Of a stretch of DNA of 64,000 bases, positions 16,207 through 25,896 are shown one piece after another. The stretch's first letter is position 1, and the number at the start of each line of letters is the position of its first letter. This DNA comes from Candidatus Heimdallarchaeota archaeon (GTDB taxonomy: Archaea; Asgardarchaeota; Heimdallarchaeia; Hodarchaeales; Hodarchaeaceae): the NCBI GenBank assembly GCA_011364965.1, contig RDOB01000003.1, positions 1 to 64,000 of the forward strand, read 5' to 3'. Both the position numbers and the translations under genes were made by a program. The notes under the pieces were generated by a model, which worked only from the letters and a program-made list of their open reading frames with translations, was not told the DNA's origin and searched no databases.

Positions 16207-18789
16207 ATGTCTCCAAAACAACCTACAAAGCAGGTAGAACACTCTAAAGTCATGAATAATATTATAAAAACCCTTGATGGCATAACAAAAAATATAAAAG
16301 AACTGATTTCCGAAGAACTCACGAATGCAATCAAAGAAAGCATGTTTACTTCAATCAGGAATCAAATCAATTTGAACTATGACTCAAAACTTACCTGTGA
16401 ACAATTCTCCGACCAATTTGCTCAATTAATATCACTCAGTTGCTTATATCTATATCAATCGACCAAAAAAAGAACTTATGAACAACATACCCTCATTGAT
16501 ACTCTTCAATCTAAAATAACCCTATTTTTAAAGACCTATAAGTATCTTAATGAAGATATGGTGTTACCTGCATCCATTAGAGGTGAGTTAGGAAAGTTAG
16601 TCAACAATGATTCTGTTAAAGACTTTAAAAATCTCCCAAATAAAGATTTCAATTTGCTAGTTGAACTATTTCTTTCAATATATGATCCTAATTTAAAATT
16701 CACAAAAGGATTGTTTTATACTCCAGTCTCAGTTGTGAATTTCATTATTTATTCCATTGATGAAATTTTAAAGGATATATTCGGACTTAAACAGGGATTA
16801 CGATCAAAAAATATTCAAATTTTTGATCCAGCTTTAGGAAATGGTCTTTTTCTAGATAAATTATTCGCTTTCCTTCAGGAAAACCTTCCTACTCAAGAAA
16901 AACCTCAAGAATTTCCTTCAATCTGGGGATTCGAACTTCTCCTTGTCCCATTCTTTCTTGCAGATTTCCATTTAAGACTCTCAAACACAAAATTTAGTAA
17001 CGTTTGGAACTTAATTCTAGGAAACACACTCACAAAAAAAGATAAATTAGAAGATATTTTAAAAAATCAACATACAGAAGAAAAGAAACCCGTAGCGGTT
17101 ATCTTCGGAAACCCTCCATACTCAGGCCATTCTTCAAGTGAAACTCCCTGGATTTCAGACTTAATCCATGGCCGAGTTGAAAGGGAAAAGAGTTACTTTC
17201 ATGTAAATGGAAATCCGCTAATGGAGAAGAATCCTAAGTGGTTAAATGATGATTATGTGAAATTCATTCGCCTAGGCCAGTGGATGATATCCAAAGCAGG
17301 TGTAGGTTTACTTGCTTTTATTACTAATCATAGTTTTCTTGATAATCCTACGTTTCGTGGGATGAGAGAATCACTACTTAGAGAGTTTTCTGAAATTTAT
17401 ATCATCGATCTCCATGGAAATACCAGACGGAAAGAAAAAGCACCAACAAGAATTAGGGATGAAAATATTTTTGATATCCAACAGGGAGTATGTATTACTT
17501 TTTTTATCAAAAGATTAGTATATTCTCATAAATGTAAAGTATATAGATTTGATCTATGGGGCACAAAGGAATATAAATTCAATTATTTTCAGAACACGAG
17601 CTTTTCCTCCATTGAATGGAAGGAAGTAACTCCTTTTGCTCCTTGGTATATGTTTTATAACCAACACTTAGATAGATGGCTAGAATATTCTCAATGGATG
17701 AAAATAACAGAGATTTTTTCTCTTTATTCAGTAGGCATTATGACTGGTCAAGATAAACTTACAATTCAAAAAACACCTGACAGAGTAAATCAAGCGGTCA
17801 ATGATGTTTTAAATTGCGATAAGGAGGAAATTGAAAGAAAGTACAACATAAAACCTGTGAAAAGACAATGGACGCTTGATAAAGCTCGATCTGATTTAAT
17901 AGTAACTTTAAAAGATAATGTAGACTTTCCGATGAGAAATATTGTGCCAATTCTCTATCGACCATTCGATATTCGTTATACTTTTTTTACAGGTCAGTCA
18001 AGAGGGTTCCATGAGCGCCCAAGGGGAAATATAATGCAACATATGATCAAAGGATCAAATTTAGGGTTGATAGTATCACGAAATTCCAAACCAGCCCCTT
18101 GGAGAGATGTCTTGGTAACTAAATGGATAATTGAACTTGGAGTGATAGCCACACGCCCAGGTAATAATGCGCCGTTATTTCCTCTCTATTTATATAATCA
18201 AGGAGAAAAGGAGTTAAATTTCACTCCAACTATGAAGCGATTTATCTTTCTGAATTACCAAATTGATGAAAACTTAATCTCTCCCATATTCTATTATATC
18301 TATGCACTCCTCCACTCGGGAGGATATCGGAAGAGATATGAAGAATTTTTAAAAATTGATTTTCCTCATATTCCTTTTCCATCATCAACTCATCTACTTA
18401 ACTCTTTAATTAGACTTGGCAAAGAACTTACTGACTTACATTTAAGGGAAAAAAAGGAAGATGGAACCTCAGGTGTTTCATTTAGTAGCGATATTAGTAC
18501 AGAGCCTCTTGAGGTTAAACGATTGCAATATCATGACAGAAAGTTGTATATTTCAAAAAACCATTATATCACTGGAATTCCTAAAAGAGTACTTGATTTT
18601 CATATAGGAACTTATCGTCTGTGTTATAAATGGTTAAAATCAACAAGAAAAACACAATTAACGCAAGATCAAATTATCCAGTTTAAACAACTGGTTAAAA
18701 TCATCCAAGGGACAATTGTATGTATGGATAGAATTGATCAGGAGATTCAAAAATTTGGTGGATGGCCATGTGCATTTATCAGCAAATAA
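16207..18789 (+). CDS. Type ISP/IIG-like N6-adenine DNA methyltransferase with target-recognition domain
   Basis: About 860 residues. An N-terminal helical coupler leads into the methyltransferase core. FTKGLFYTPVSVVNFI is the family entry motif, IFDPALGNGLF is motif I (usually DPAxGTG, here GNG), and IFGNPPYSG is motif IV of adenine-N6 enzymes. The C-terminal half (ILYRPFDIRYTFFTGQSRGF) resembles the recognition domain of type ISP enzymes such as LlaBIII. The Mrr nuclease and helicase of true type ISP enzymes are absent. The ATG at 16117 would add 30 residues, but it leaves only 19 bases to the divergent gene. ATG 16207 is therefore preferred, though not certain. Confidence 0.85.
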   Translation: MSPKQPTKQVEHSKVMNNIIKTLDGITKNIKELISEELTNAIKESMFTSIRNQINLNYDSKLTCEQFSDQFAQLISLSCLYLYQSTKKRTYEQHTLIDTLQSKITLFLKTYKYLNEDMVLPASIRGELGKLVNNDSVKDFKNLPNKDFNLLVELFLSIYDPNLKFTKGLFYTPVSVVNFIIYSIDEILKDIFGLKQGLRSKNIQIFDPALGNGLFLDKLFAFLQENLPTQEKPQEFPSIWGFELLLVPFFLADFHLRLSNTKFSNVWNLILGNTLTKKDKLEDILKNQHTEEKKPVAVIFGNPPYSGHSSSETPWISDLIHGRVEREKSYFHVNGNPLMEKNPKWLNDDYVKFIRLGQWMISKAGVGLLAFITNHSFLDNPTFRGMRESLLREFSEIYIIDLHGNTRRKEKAPTRIRDENIFDIQQGVCITFFIKRLVYSHKCKVYRFDLWGTKEYKFNYFQNTSFSSIEWKEVTPFAPWYMFYNQHLDRWLEYSQWMKITEIFSLYSVGIMTGQDKLTIQKTPDRVNQAVNDVLNCDKEEIERKYNIKPVKRQWTLDKARSDLIVTLKDNVDFPMRNIVPILYRPFDIRYTFFTGQSRGFHERPRGNIMQHMIKGSNLGLIVSRNSKPAPWRDVLVTKWIIELGVIATRPGNNAPLFPLYLYNQGEKELNFTPTMKRFIFLNYQIDENLISPIFYYIYALLHSGGYRKRYEEFLKIDFPHIPFPSSTHLLNSLIRLGKELTDLHLREKKEDGTSGVSFSSDISTEPLEVKRLQYHDRKLYISKNHYITGIPKRVLDFHIGTYRLCYKWLKSTRKTQLTQDQIIQFKQLVKIIQGTIVCMDRIDQEIQKFGGWPCAFISK

Positions 18790-18801
18790 TTTCTTCTGAA
18801 A

Positions 18802-21513
18802 CTACTTTATAGGAAAACCCCCATGTGAAAGAATGATTTGATCAATTTCGTGGGATATTGATTGAGACGAAAGTATGATAAAAATGATATTTTTGAGTTT
18901 CATGATGAATTTCTTGTCTAAAGCATGATTGTTATTATCTCGTATCCACTTCTTTATTATCGGATACCCTCCAATATAATAATTCATAATTTGAGATGGC
19001 AAGCCTTGAATGTAAGAACTTTTGTTTAAAAAAAGAGTAGAATCATAAAAACTAGCCTTTTCAAGATTTCTGAGGCGAGATTGAGGCTTTATATTAAATT
19101 TTATACCATTCTCTCTCAAATATACTTCAGAAATCGTATCATCATTATCAACGTCAAATATGTGAAGATCCCGTAGTTTTGCTCCTTGGATGATCAATTT
19201 GCGAATTAATTTTGGGTTTGTTGAAATAGGAATTCGTGGAAAATCTGATTTTAAGAAATGGACATATCTTTCTTTAAAACTTGGAGAATGAAGAATGGCA
19301 TAAATATAGCATATTATGGAGTTGGAACTCAGACTCTCTTCCAAACAAGCTTCCTGATCCTTGAATATCATACTCCATGCTTTTGAGAGATATTCAATGA
19401 AGTTAGAAGTGAAATTTGGATAATATCTTTGTGTATTCTTTCCTATACTGTCTAACCTGTATGTTGGGAAGATGTAAGCACTATTGGAAGTTTTTGAAGA
19501 AAGAAAGATCTGTTCAATAGGTAGATTTGTTAAAAATACATGATTAAATAATTCTCCCTTCGTAAGTCGTGTGGTTACTAATGAAGTATTCTCAGGAATA
19601 AGCTCAGTTGTCAGATTCCTCATGATATGGAAAACGGGTCTAGCAAGAAAGCCATTAGATAGCCCCGTATAGATTGTATAGCGTTTTACAAAAGGTCGAT
19701 ATTGAATGAGTTTAATATATTGTTTATAGAAATCCTTTAGCTCAGAGGATTTTGTCACACCAATTCTACGTAAATCAGCTTGAGCTTGGGCTATACTCCA
19801 GCTTTCTGTATCTCTCGGTAAGGAAAATTTTCTTCGGGCCTCTGATTCATCAAGATCTACAAACTCTGTGACAGTTTTCCAAAGGGATTCAACATTTTTA
19901 TGTAATGTTAGTTTATCTCGTGCAGTAACAATCCCCACTCCATAATCTTGAAAAATATTGGTAATCTGCCAATATTCTTCATATTCTTCAATAAATTTTG
20001 TTATTTCTGGGCGAAATAGAAAGTTGGGAGATCTGGGAGATAAGTTACTCCATTGAATAGATGGTATTTGATTATTGTCTAAGAAATGATATTTCTCATC
20101 TCTAGTTCCCCATAGATCAAACTGAAATATCCCAGTATTCTCCGAGGTCTTCTTCTTAGTTTTAATTAGAAAAATGATACAAATCCCTTGTTTTATATTA
20201 AAAACATTTTCATCAGTAGAACCGTTAGGACTTTTTTCTCCTTTTAAGACATTCCCATGTAGATCGAGGATGTAAATATAATCGAATGAAACAAGAAGCT
20301 GCTCCCTCATACCCCGAAAACTGACATTTGTTAAGAACCCATGAGGGGTAACAAAACTTACTATTCCATATCCTGTTCTCTCAATTCTCCATTGAGCAAA
20401 ACGGAGGAATTTAACATAATCATCAGAGAGATGAACCTTTCGTTCTCCAAGAGGTTTTCCTTCAGCCTCATAATAACTACTTCTTCGCGCACCTTCAGAA
20501 ATTCTCCCTCTTAATAAATTTTCAATCCATTCACATTCTTTGTTAGCGGAATATTTGGAATAAGGAGGATTTCCAATTACAACATTAAAATTGGTATTGT
20601 ATTTGATATTAGTAGCCAATTCTTCTGTCTCTGTCCGATGAGATTCGGGAGGTACGAACGTATTGACTAGTAGGCTTTTAATTACCCCATCCAAATCTAC
20701 TGGCGAGAAATTGACCCCTAAAGCTTCTAATTTCAGCTGAATATTCATTCTACTAAGAATAAATGGTGTTGGTAATAATTCAAATCCATAAAACCTATCT
20801 TTGATTATCGACTCGAAATGAACATCCTTTAGTTCATCAAGAGATTTCTTAAATTCTAATTTTTCCTTTAAATATTCTAGAATTGCACAGATGAATGTGC
20901 CAGTACCCGCAGCAGGATCTAGGATCTTTACTGTCTCATTCAAGAGTCCTGCATCAATATTTAATAGCGATTCTAGAAAAAAATCTGTTCCACGGATTAA
21001 AAATGAAACTATAGAATCTGGAGTAAAGAATACTCCCCTATTATACCTTTTCTTAGGATTTAATTTAGCTAAAAAGTACTCATAAAAATGAAACAGAATA
21101 TTATTTTGATTCAGATATTCCTTTGCAGATTGAAGAAAATGATCTAAATTAAGTGAATTTAAATGTAAGATTAGACGGTTCATTTCTGAAGTTTTAAATC
21201 CCTGAATAAGATAAATCTCATGATAGAGTTTTCTAAACACATTTCTTAACCTAAAATCTAACGATTGTAGGACTAAAGGTACTTCCTTCAACGATAAAGG
21301 AACATTGGATAAAAAACGTGCACAAAACAGACTATAGGTAACTATTGTTGCATAGCTTTCTACAAAGTCCACAAAATCTAAGGAAACTACATCTCTTTGA
21401 AAGTCATAATAAATGCTTTTAATTATGCGATTCGATTGATATTTTACCAATTGTGTTTCTAGTTCAATACATGAAGCAACCATGCTAGAAATTATGTTTG
21501 AGACGACCGTCAA
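18802..21513 (-). CDS. Second type ISP/IIG-like N6-adenine methyltransferase, convergent paralogue
   Basis: A 903-residue protein with the same architecture as the previous gene: coupler helices, NRGVFFTPDSIVSFLI, motif I ILDPAAGTGTFI (canonical), motif IV VIGNPPYSKYS, and a recognition half with LIQYRPFVKRYTIYTGLSNGF. Shared segments such as LSDDYVKFLRFAQW and FRGMREQLL mark the two as paralogues. No nuclease PD-(D/E)XK or helicase motifs are seen. The stops are 12 bases apart in convergent orientation. It could methylate the same or a related site. A solitary epigenetic or antirestriction role, or use with a separate nuclease, is possible. Confidence 0.87.
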   Translation of the reverse strand: MTVVSNIISSMVASCIELETQLVKYQSNRIIKSIYYDFQRDVVSLDFVDFVESYATIVTYSLFCARFLSNVPLSLKEVPLVLQSLDFRLRNVFRKLYHEIYLIQGFKTSEMNRLILHLNSLNLDHFLQSAKEYLNQNNILFHFYEYFLAKLNPKKRYNRGVFFTPDSIVSFLIRGTDFFLESLLNIDAGLLNETVKILDPAAGTGTFICAILEYLKEKLEFKKSLDELKDVHFESIIKDRFYGFELLPTPFILSRMNIQLKLEALGVNFSPVDLDGVIKSLLVNTFVPPESHRTETEELATNIKYNTNFNVVIGNPPYSKYSANKECEWIENLLRGRISEGARRSSYYEAEGKPLGERKVHLSDDYVKFLRFAQWRIERTGYGIVSFVTPHGFLTNVSFRGMREQLLVSFDYIYILDLHGNVLKGEKSPNGSTDENVFNIKQGICIIFLIKTKKKTSENTGIFQFDLWGTRDEKYHFLDNNQIPSIQWSNLSPRSPNFLFRPEITKFIEEYEEYWQITNIFQDYGVGIVTARDKLTLHKNVESLWKTVTEFVDLDESEARRKFSLPRDTESWSIAQAQADLRRIGVTKSSELKDFYKQYIKLIQYRPFVKRYTIYTGLSNGFLARPVFHIMRNLTTELIPENTSLVTTRLTKGELFNHVFLTNLPIEQIFLSSKTSNSAYIFPTYRLDSIGKNTQRYYPNFTSNFIEYLSKAWSMIFKDQEACLEESLSSNSIICYIYAILHSPSFKERYVHFLKSDFPRIPISTNPKLIRKLIIQGAKLRDLHIFDVDNDDTISEVYLRENGIKFNIKPQSRLRNLEKASFYDSTLFLNKSSYIQGLPSQIMNYYIGGYPIIKKWIRDNNNHALDKKFIMKLKNIIFIILSSQSISHEIDQIILSHGGFPIK

Positions 21514-21869
21514 GGTGAAGAAATCCTACTCAAGGAATTTAGTATACATTTTTAAAGAATTATGTTAAAAACAACTCCACTAATCGATTTTTGGGTATTT
21601 CATTTTTTTTCGCATATTACTCTTTAAAGACTATTTAGGCCTCAAGTATAGATTATGGACATTTTATCGTTTTCCTAATTGATATGGTAGCTCCTCTTCG
21701 CATGTCATTAATGTTTATAATAACTACAATACCTACGCTTATACTATAGGACATGAATAAAAATCGGGGAATTCTATATATTAGAAATTTAGCCAAAAAA
21801 GATTGAGTATCATTGATCAAGAAAAAGTTTAATTTAAAAAGACAGGTTAAGGGAGGAGAAGGGAGAAAA
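21514..21869. other. Intergenic region upstream of the second methyltransferase
   Basis: About 356 AT-rich bases hold the promoter side of the methyltransferase gene and the 3' flank of the ABC exporter operon. No open frame of interest, RNA gene or clear terminator hairpin was recognised. Confidence 0.5.
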
Positions 21870-23888
21870 TTACTCCCCTGATGATTGCATCTTCTGCATG
21901 AATTCCTTTCGCTCTTCAGGACTCAAATTTTGTATCAATTGATGTACTTTTTCGCGTTGTTCTGGAGACATTTCTTTAGGATTCATTCCTGCGTGCATCC
22001 CCGACATTGCATGACCAATTTCCATCCCGAGGGAAAGCTGGCGTATTTCAGTAACCTCTTTCTTTTTAGGAGCTAAGTGAACTTCAGTCAGCTCTTCTAT
22101 TCCTTGATGTTGATAATATGTGTAATAAAGCTCAGCATAATCACCCTTCTTCGCTAATAACTCACTATGAGTTCCAAGTTCAACTAATTTCCCCTTTTTG
22201 AACACAGCTATTCGATCTACATCACGAATGGTTGTTAATCGATGAGCTATAACAAAAGTGGTTCTTCCTTTAAATAGAGCTTTTTGAGCCAATTGTACAA
22301 GACTTTCTGAATATGCATCAAGTCGAGATGTAGCCTCATCAAGAACAAGAATTTTAGGATCAGCTAACATTGTTCTAGCAATAGTTATCATCTGCCTTTG
22401 ACCTGAACTAAGTCCCTTTCCACTTTCTAATAGCTTTGTATTGTAGCCATCTGGAAGAGCTTCAATAAAATCCTCAGCTCCAATCAATTTGCATAATTCA
22501 AAGATCTCTCCATTAGTGATCTCAGGATTCCCATACCGTATATTTTCAATAACAGTATCTGCGAAAAGATAAGGTTCTTGGGGAATCAAACCAACAGTGG
22601 CATGTAAGCTCTCTAGTGTTACTTTTCTGAGATCTTGGTTACCAATCAAAATCCTACCAGAAGTTGGGTCATAAAAACGCGCAATTAATGCAGCTAATGT
22701 TGTTTTTCCCGCGCCAGTATGACCGACTATTGCAATTTTCTCCCCAGCAGCCACTTTAAACGATACATGATCTAAAACAGGTGTTTCCTTGATATACTCG
22801 AATGTTAGATCCTCAAAAGTAACCGAAGTGTCATCTAAGGATAGAGGAGTAGCATTCTCTGAATTGAATACCTGAGGTTTCTGTTCAAGAACATCTGCAA
22901 CACGATCCATTGCAGCGAGGCTGCTTTGAATTTGAGGATAATACATTGTTAAATGCATTATAGGTCCTAAAAACCTTTGAACAAGTATTGTTCCTAAATA
23001 TATTGAACCAATAGATATGGCTGAGGCGGGAAGCCATCCACCCACTAATAAGGCCATACCAACAAGAATAGTAGAAATCATTGATACCGCAGGAAACATA
23101 AAATTAAAGAGAGCACCCATCTGTTTCATAAATTGGTATGTTTTCATATTTAAATCGTAAAGGATATTGGATGACCATTCCTCTCTATTAAACGACTTTG
23201 CTATTACAACTCCCGCCAAACTTTCAGCCATTTGACCTGAAACATCACCATAGGCTCGTCGTAATCGATACATGATTTTTCGGCCTAATTTTCCAAGGAA
23301 ATTTGCCAGAATACCTGCGATAGGGATGGCTAATAAGGCTACACCTGTAATTATAACATCTGTTGCAAGTAAAATGAAGAATGTTCCCAAAGTAAGGAGA
23401 ATTTGGGAACTTGCAGTGGTAACAACAGATATTCCGGTTGCTAATTCATTCGTATCAGAAGTGACTCTACTTGTTACATTTCCACTTTGCTCAGCTTTAT
23501 GAAAGGTTATATCAGCTTTCACTAAACGCTTAAAAATATCTACACGCACATCATGCAACATATCTGCGGTAACCTTGGCGAGTATGTAAGTATTCAGAGC
23601 ATTTAATAACCAAATAAGTAGTGATAAAATTAAAAAGATAATAAATAATAACAGGAGAAAATTAGTGTTAGGAGAAGTAGGAATAACAGCAGCGTCGAGA
23701 CCTTCACTTATTATAATAGGTGAAACCATTGAACCAATTGTATAAATAAAGATCAATAATGCAGAAACGGCTAAAAATATTCTATAATGAGCAAGATAAT
23801 TCCATAGCATCTTGATTAATGGTATAGCAGGACGATTTCTATGGCTTTTTTCTCCGAACATTCGTCCTGGCCCTCTTCGATGTGCCAT
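21870..23888 (-). CDS. ABC exporter half-transporter (consensus ATP site supplier) with Met/His-rich tail
   Basis: A 672-residue fused membrane/ATPase subunit with six membrane helices (residues 30-330). The nucleotide-binding domain has Walker A GHTGAGKTT, Q-loop LIPQEPYLF, signature LSSGQRQM, Walker B ILVLDEAT and switch VIAHRL. Walker A/B are canonical, but the signature has Ser for Gly (LSSGQ). A C-terminal extension after residue 600 is rich in Met, Glu, Gln and Lys (GMEIGHAMSGMHAGMNPKEM). It pairs with the upstream gene, whose stop overlaps its ATG by one base. The substrate is unknown; multidrug- or lipid-type export is usual in this family. Confidence 0.92.
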   Translation of the reverse strand: MAHRRGPGRMFGEKSHRNRPAIPLIKMLWNYLAHYRIFLAVSALLIFIYTIGSMVSPIIISEGLDAAVIPTSPNTNFLLLLFIIFLILSLLIWLLNALNTYILAKVTADMLHDVRVDIFKRLVKADITFHKAEQSGNVTSRVTSDTNELATGISVVTTASSQILLTLGTFFILLATDVIITGVALLAIPIAGILANFLGKLGRKIMYRLRRAYGDVSGQMAESLAGVVIAKSFNREEWSSNILYDLNMKTYQFMKQMGALFNFMFPAVSMISTILVGMALLVGGWLPASAISIGSIYLGTILVQRFLGPIMHLTMYYPQIQSSLAAMDRVADVLEQKPQVFNSENATPLSLDDTSVTFEDLTFEYIKETPVLDHVSFKVAAGEKIAIVGHTGAGKTTLAALIARFYDPTSGRILIGNQDLRKVTLESLHATVGLIPQEPYLFADTVIENIRYGNPEITNGEIFELCKLIGAEDFIEALPDGYNTKLLESGKGLSSGQRQMITIARTMLADPKILVLDEATSRLDAYSESLVQLAQKALFKGRTTFVIAHRLTTIRDVDRIAVFKKGKLVELGTHSELLAKKGDYAELYYTYYQHQGIEELTEVHLAPKKKEVTEIRQLSLGMEIGHAMSGMHAGMNPKEMSPEQREKVHQLIQNLSPEERKEFMQKMQSSGE

Positions 23889-25699
23889 TAGAATTGACCT
23901 CCTATAACTTCAGGTAGATTTTTAAAAATTATTTGATACTGGGGACAGGTTTTCAAAAGTTCGGTATGCGTACCGAAAGCACAAATCGTCCCCTTGTCAA
24001 ATAAGACAATAAAATCAGATTCAATTAAGGTTCGCAATCGTTGGGTAACTACAATGGATGTTCTGTTCTCCATAAGCTTATCCAACGCTTGGCGTAGCAG
24101 AAGCTCAGTTTTCGAGTCAATTGCAGAGGCAGAATCATCTAATAATAGAATCTTTGGATCGGCAAGGATTGCACGAGCGATAGCGATTCGCTGACGCTGT
24201 CCACCTGATAATTTAGAACCCCGTTCACCTATTTTGGTATCAAAACCTTTAGGTAGTTTTTCAATAAATTTAGCTTGAGCTAGTTCTGCGGCCTTTCTTA
24301 TTTCTTCATCGGACGCGTGGGGTTTCGCAAATGCAATATTCTCTTTTACAGAAGCAGAAAAAAGGAAAACTTCTTGCTCAACGCCAGCAACACCCTTTCT
24401 TACTTCTTTTGCGGGAATATCTGTGAGTTGGGTCTGGCCAACCAAGATTTTTCCATCAGTAGGATCGTATAAACGCAATAAAAGTTTTAAAAAAGTAGAT
24501 TTTCCACTTCCTGGACCTCCAATTACTGCAACACGTGATCCAGCAGGAATAGTTAAGTTAATATCTTTTAACGCATATTTAGAGTTTGATCCATATTGAA
24601 ATGACACATGATCAAATGTGATATCCTGTTTCCAATCAGGGGTGACACCTTCTTGAGAAAGATCAGGAATTGGATCTTTCCAACTCATTTTTTCCCATAT
24701 TCGATCTGCATTTGCCTTGCCTGCGCGAATGTTCAAAATTGACATTGGTAGCATAAAGTTTACAAATTGCAATGACAATAGAATAGATACGGATGAAGCA
24801 AAAACAGCTATTGTCGAAGGATCTGTTCCTAAATTTATTAATCCCAAACCAAAGATAATACCTGTAATAACAATTAGGATGATAGCTGGCCAGAAGAAAG
24901 CGGATAATCTTCCTTCTTTAATCACCATTTCAGCATATCTTTTACTTCCCAAAATGAAACGCTTATTCTCTTTATCTTCTTGATTGAAACTTCTAACAAC
25001 CTCAATTCCGCGGAAAATTTCTTGGGAATCGCGAGTTACAATACCCAATCGTGTAGCGAGCTCCTCACGAATAGGACCGATTATCGAAGCATACCGAATA
25101 ACCATGATAAGGTAAATAGGAAACCCTATTAGAACAATTAGAAAATAATATTGGTTAAATGCATAGAATGAAACCATTGTTAACATCATGGTCATCATCG
25201 AATTCACTAGCATCCTTAAAGATGGATTAATCCCCATACGCATCTGTGAAATCTCATTCATCGCCATGGACAATAAAACTGAGCTATCAATCTCATCAAA
25301 AAATGTCATTGATTTATCTTGAATTGTATCAAAGAATTCTTGACGTGCATCACGTTCAAACTTAAATGCAGCTATTGTCCAAGAATAATTAACTACAAAC
25401 GTGAAAATAAACCCTAGAATTGCTACAATGATAATCCCCAAAATAACCAAGATAAAGGAGTTTGAGAACCCTTCTAATGTTAAAATCTCGAAAGCTACTC
25501 CTATAAGAATACTAGGAGCTAAAGTTAGTCCTGAACTAATTATCGATAATATTAAACTAAGTGAAACTAATCCAGGACTGCGCCAGAAGAAACTCAAATA
25601 CCATCGAGTAGCTGATTTATACCGTTCTACTGGAAGCGATGTCACTCTCATTTTTGGTTTGAAAGAAGCGTCTTCTACTGAATTCTGTGTCACATGCAT
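23888..25699 (-). CDS. ABC exporter half-transporter with degenerate ATP site
   Basis: About 603 residues: six membrane helices (35-320) and a nucleotide-binding domain with Walker A GGPGSGKST and signature LSGGQRQR. The Walker B end is LLLDDSAS (Asp replacing the catalytic Glu) and the switch is VVTQRL (Gln replacing His). Its own Walker side is therefore degenerate. The partner's altered LSSGQ signature contributes to that same composite site, which is the known layout of heterodimeric exporters. The ATG at 25699 is preferred to the TTG at 25723. It is first in a two-gene operon diverging from the RHH-like gene. Confidence 0.92.
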   Translation of the reverse strand: MHVTQNSVEDASFKPKMRVTSLPVERYKSATRWYLSFFWRSPGLVSLSLILSIISSGLTLAPSILIGVAFEILTLEGFSNSFILVILGIIIVAILGFIFTFVVNYSWTIAAFKFERDARQEFFDTIQDKSMTFFDEIDSSVLLSMAMNEISQMRMGINPSLRMLVNSMMTMMLTMVSFYAFNQYYFLIVLIGFPIYLIMVIRYASIIGPIREELATRLGIVTRDSQEIFRGIEVVRSFNQEDKENKRFILGSKRYAEMVIKEGRLSAFFWPAIILIVITGIIFGLGLINLGTDPSTIAVFASSVSILLSLQFVNFMLPMSILNIRAGKANADRIWEKMSWKDPIPDLSQEGVTPDWKQDITFDHVSFQYGSNSKYALKDINLTIPAGSRVAVIGGPGSGKSTFLKLLLRLYDPTDGKILVGQTQLTDIPAKEVRKGVAGVEQEVFLFSASVKENIAFAKPHASDEEIRKAAELAQAKFIEKLPKGFDTKIGERGSKLSGGQRQRIAIARAILADPKILLLDDSASAIDSKTELLLRQALDKLMENRTSIVVTQRLRTLIESDFIVLFDKGTICAFGTHTELLKTCPQYQIIFKNLPEVIGGQF

Positions 25700-25754
25700 G
25701 ATTAAACCAATCCTAAATGGCAAATTCTTTGTTTAAAGAATATTATTAAGTTAT

Positions 25755-25886
25755 GTTGAACATGATGAACATTAAAAAAGAATATATTTAAGCATTTTGA
25801 TATGAATATTTCGAATAACGGAGATTTATAAACCAAATTGAAGAGAAGAGAAATATATTTAAAAGCTAAGAAGAACAAGTTGAACA
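25755..25886. repeat. Direct repeat GTTGAACA flanking the divergent promoters
   Basis: GTTGAACA occurs at 25755-25762 (inside a TGTTGAACA near-palindrome) and again at 25879-25886, at the predicted transcription start of the RHH-like gene. The copies could be half-sites for a regulator of the divergent genes. Only two copies exist, so chance is possible. Confidence 0.35.
25851..25864 (+). promoter_or_regulatory. TATA box for the RHH-like gene
   Basis: AAATATATTTAAAA is centred about 40 bases before the ATG at 25897 and predicts transcription from about 25882, giving a short leader of about 15 bases. A similar AT-rich element near 25778-25793 could serve the divergent exporter operon. Confidence 0.5.
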
Positions 25887-25896
25887 AAATGTACGA

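Noticed and set aside
16207..21513. BREX or DISARM defence island
   Set aside because: PglX-like methyltransferases are present but none of the partner genes (PglZ, BrxC, BrxL, DrmA/B) is nearby.
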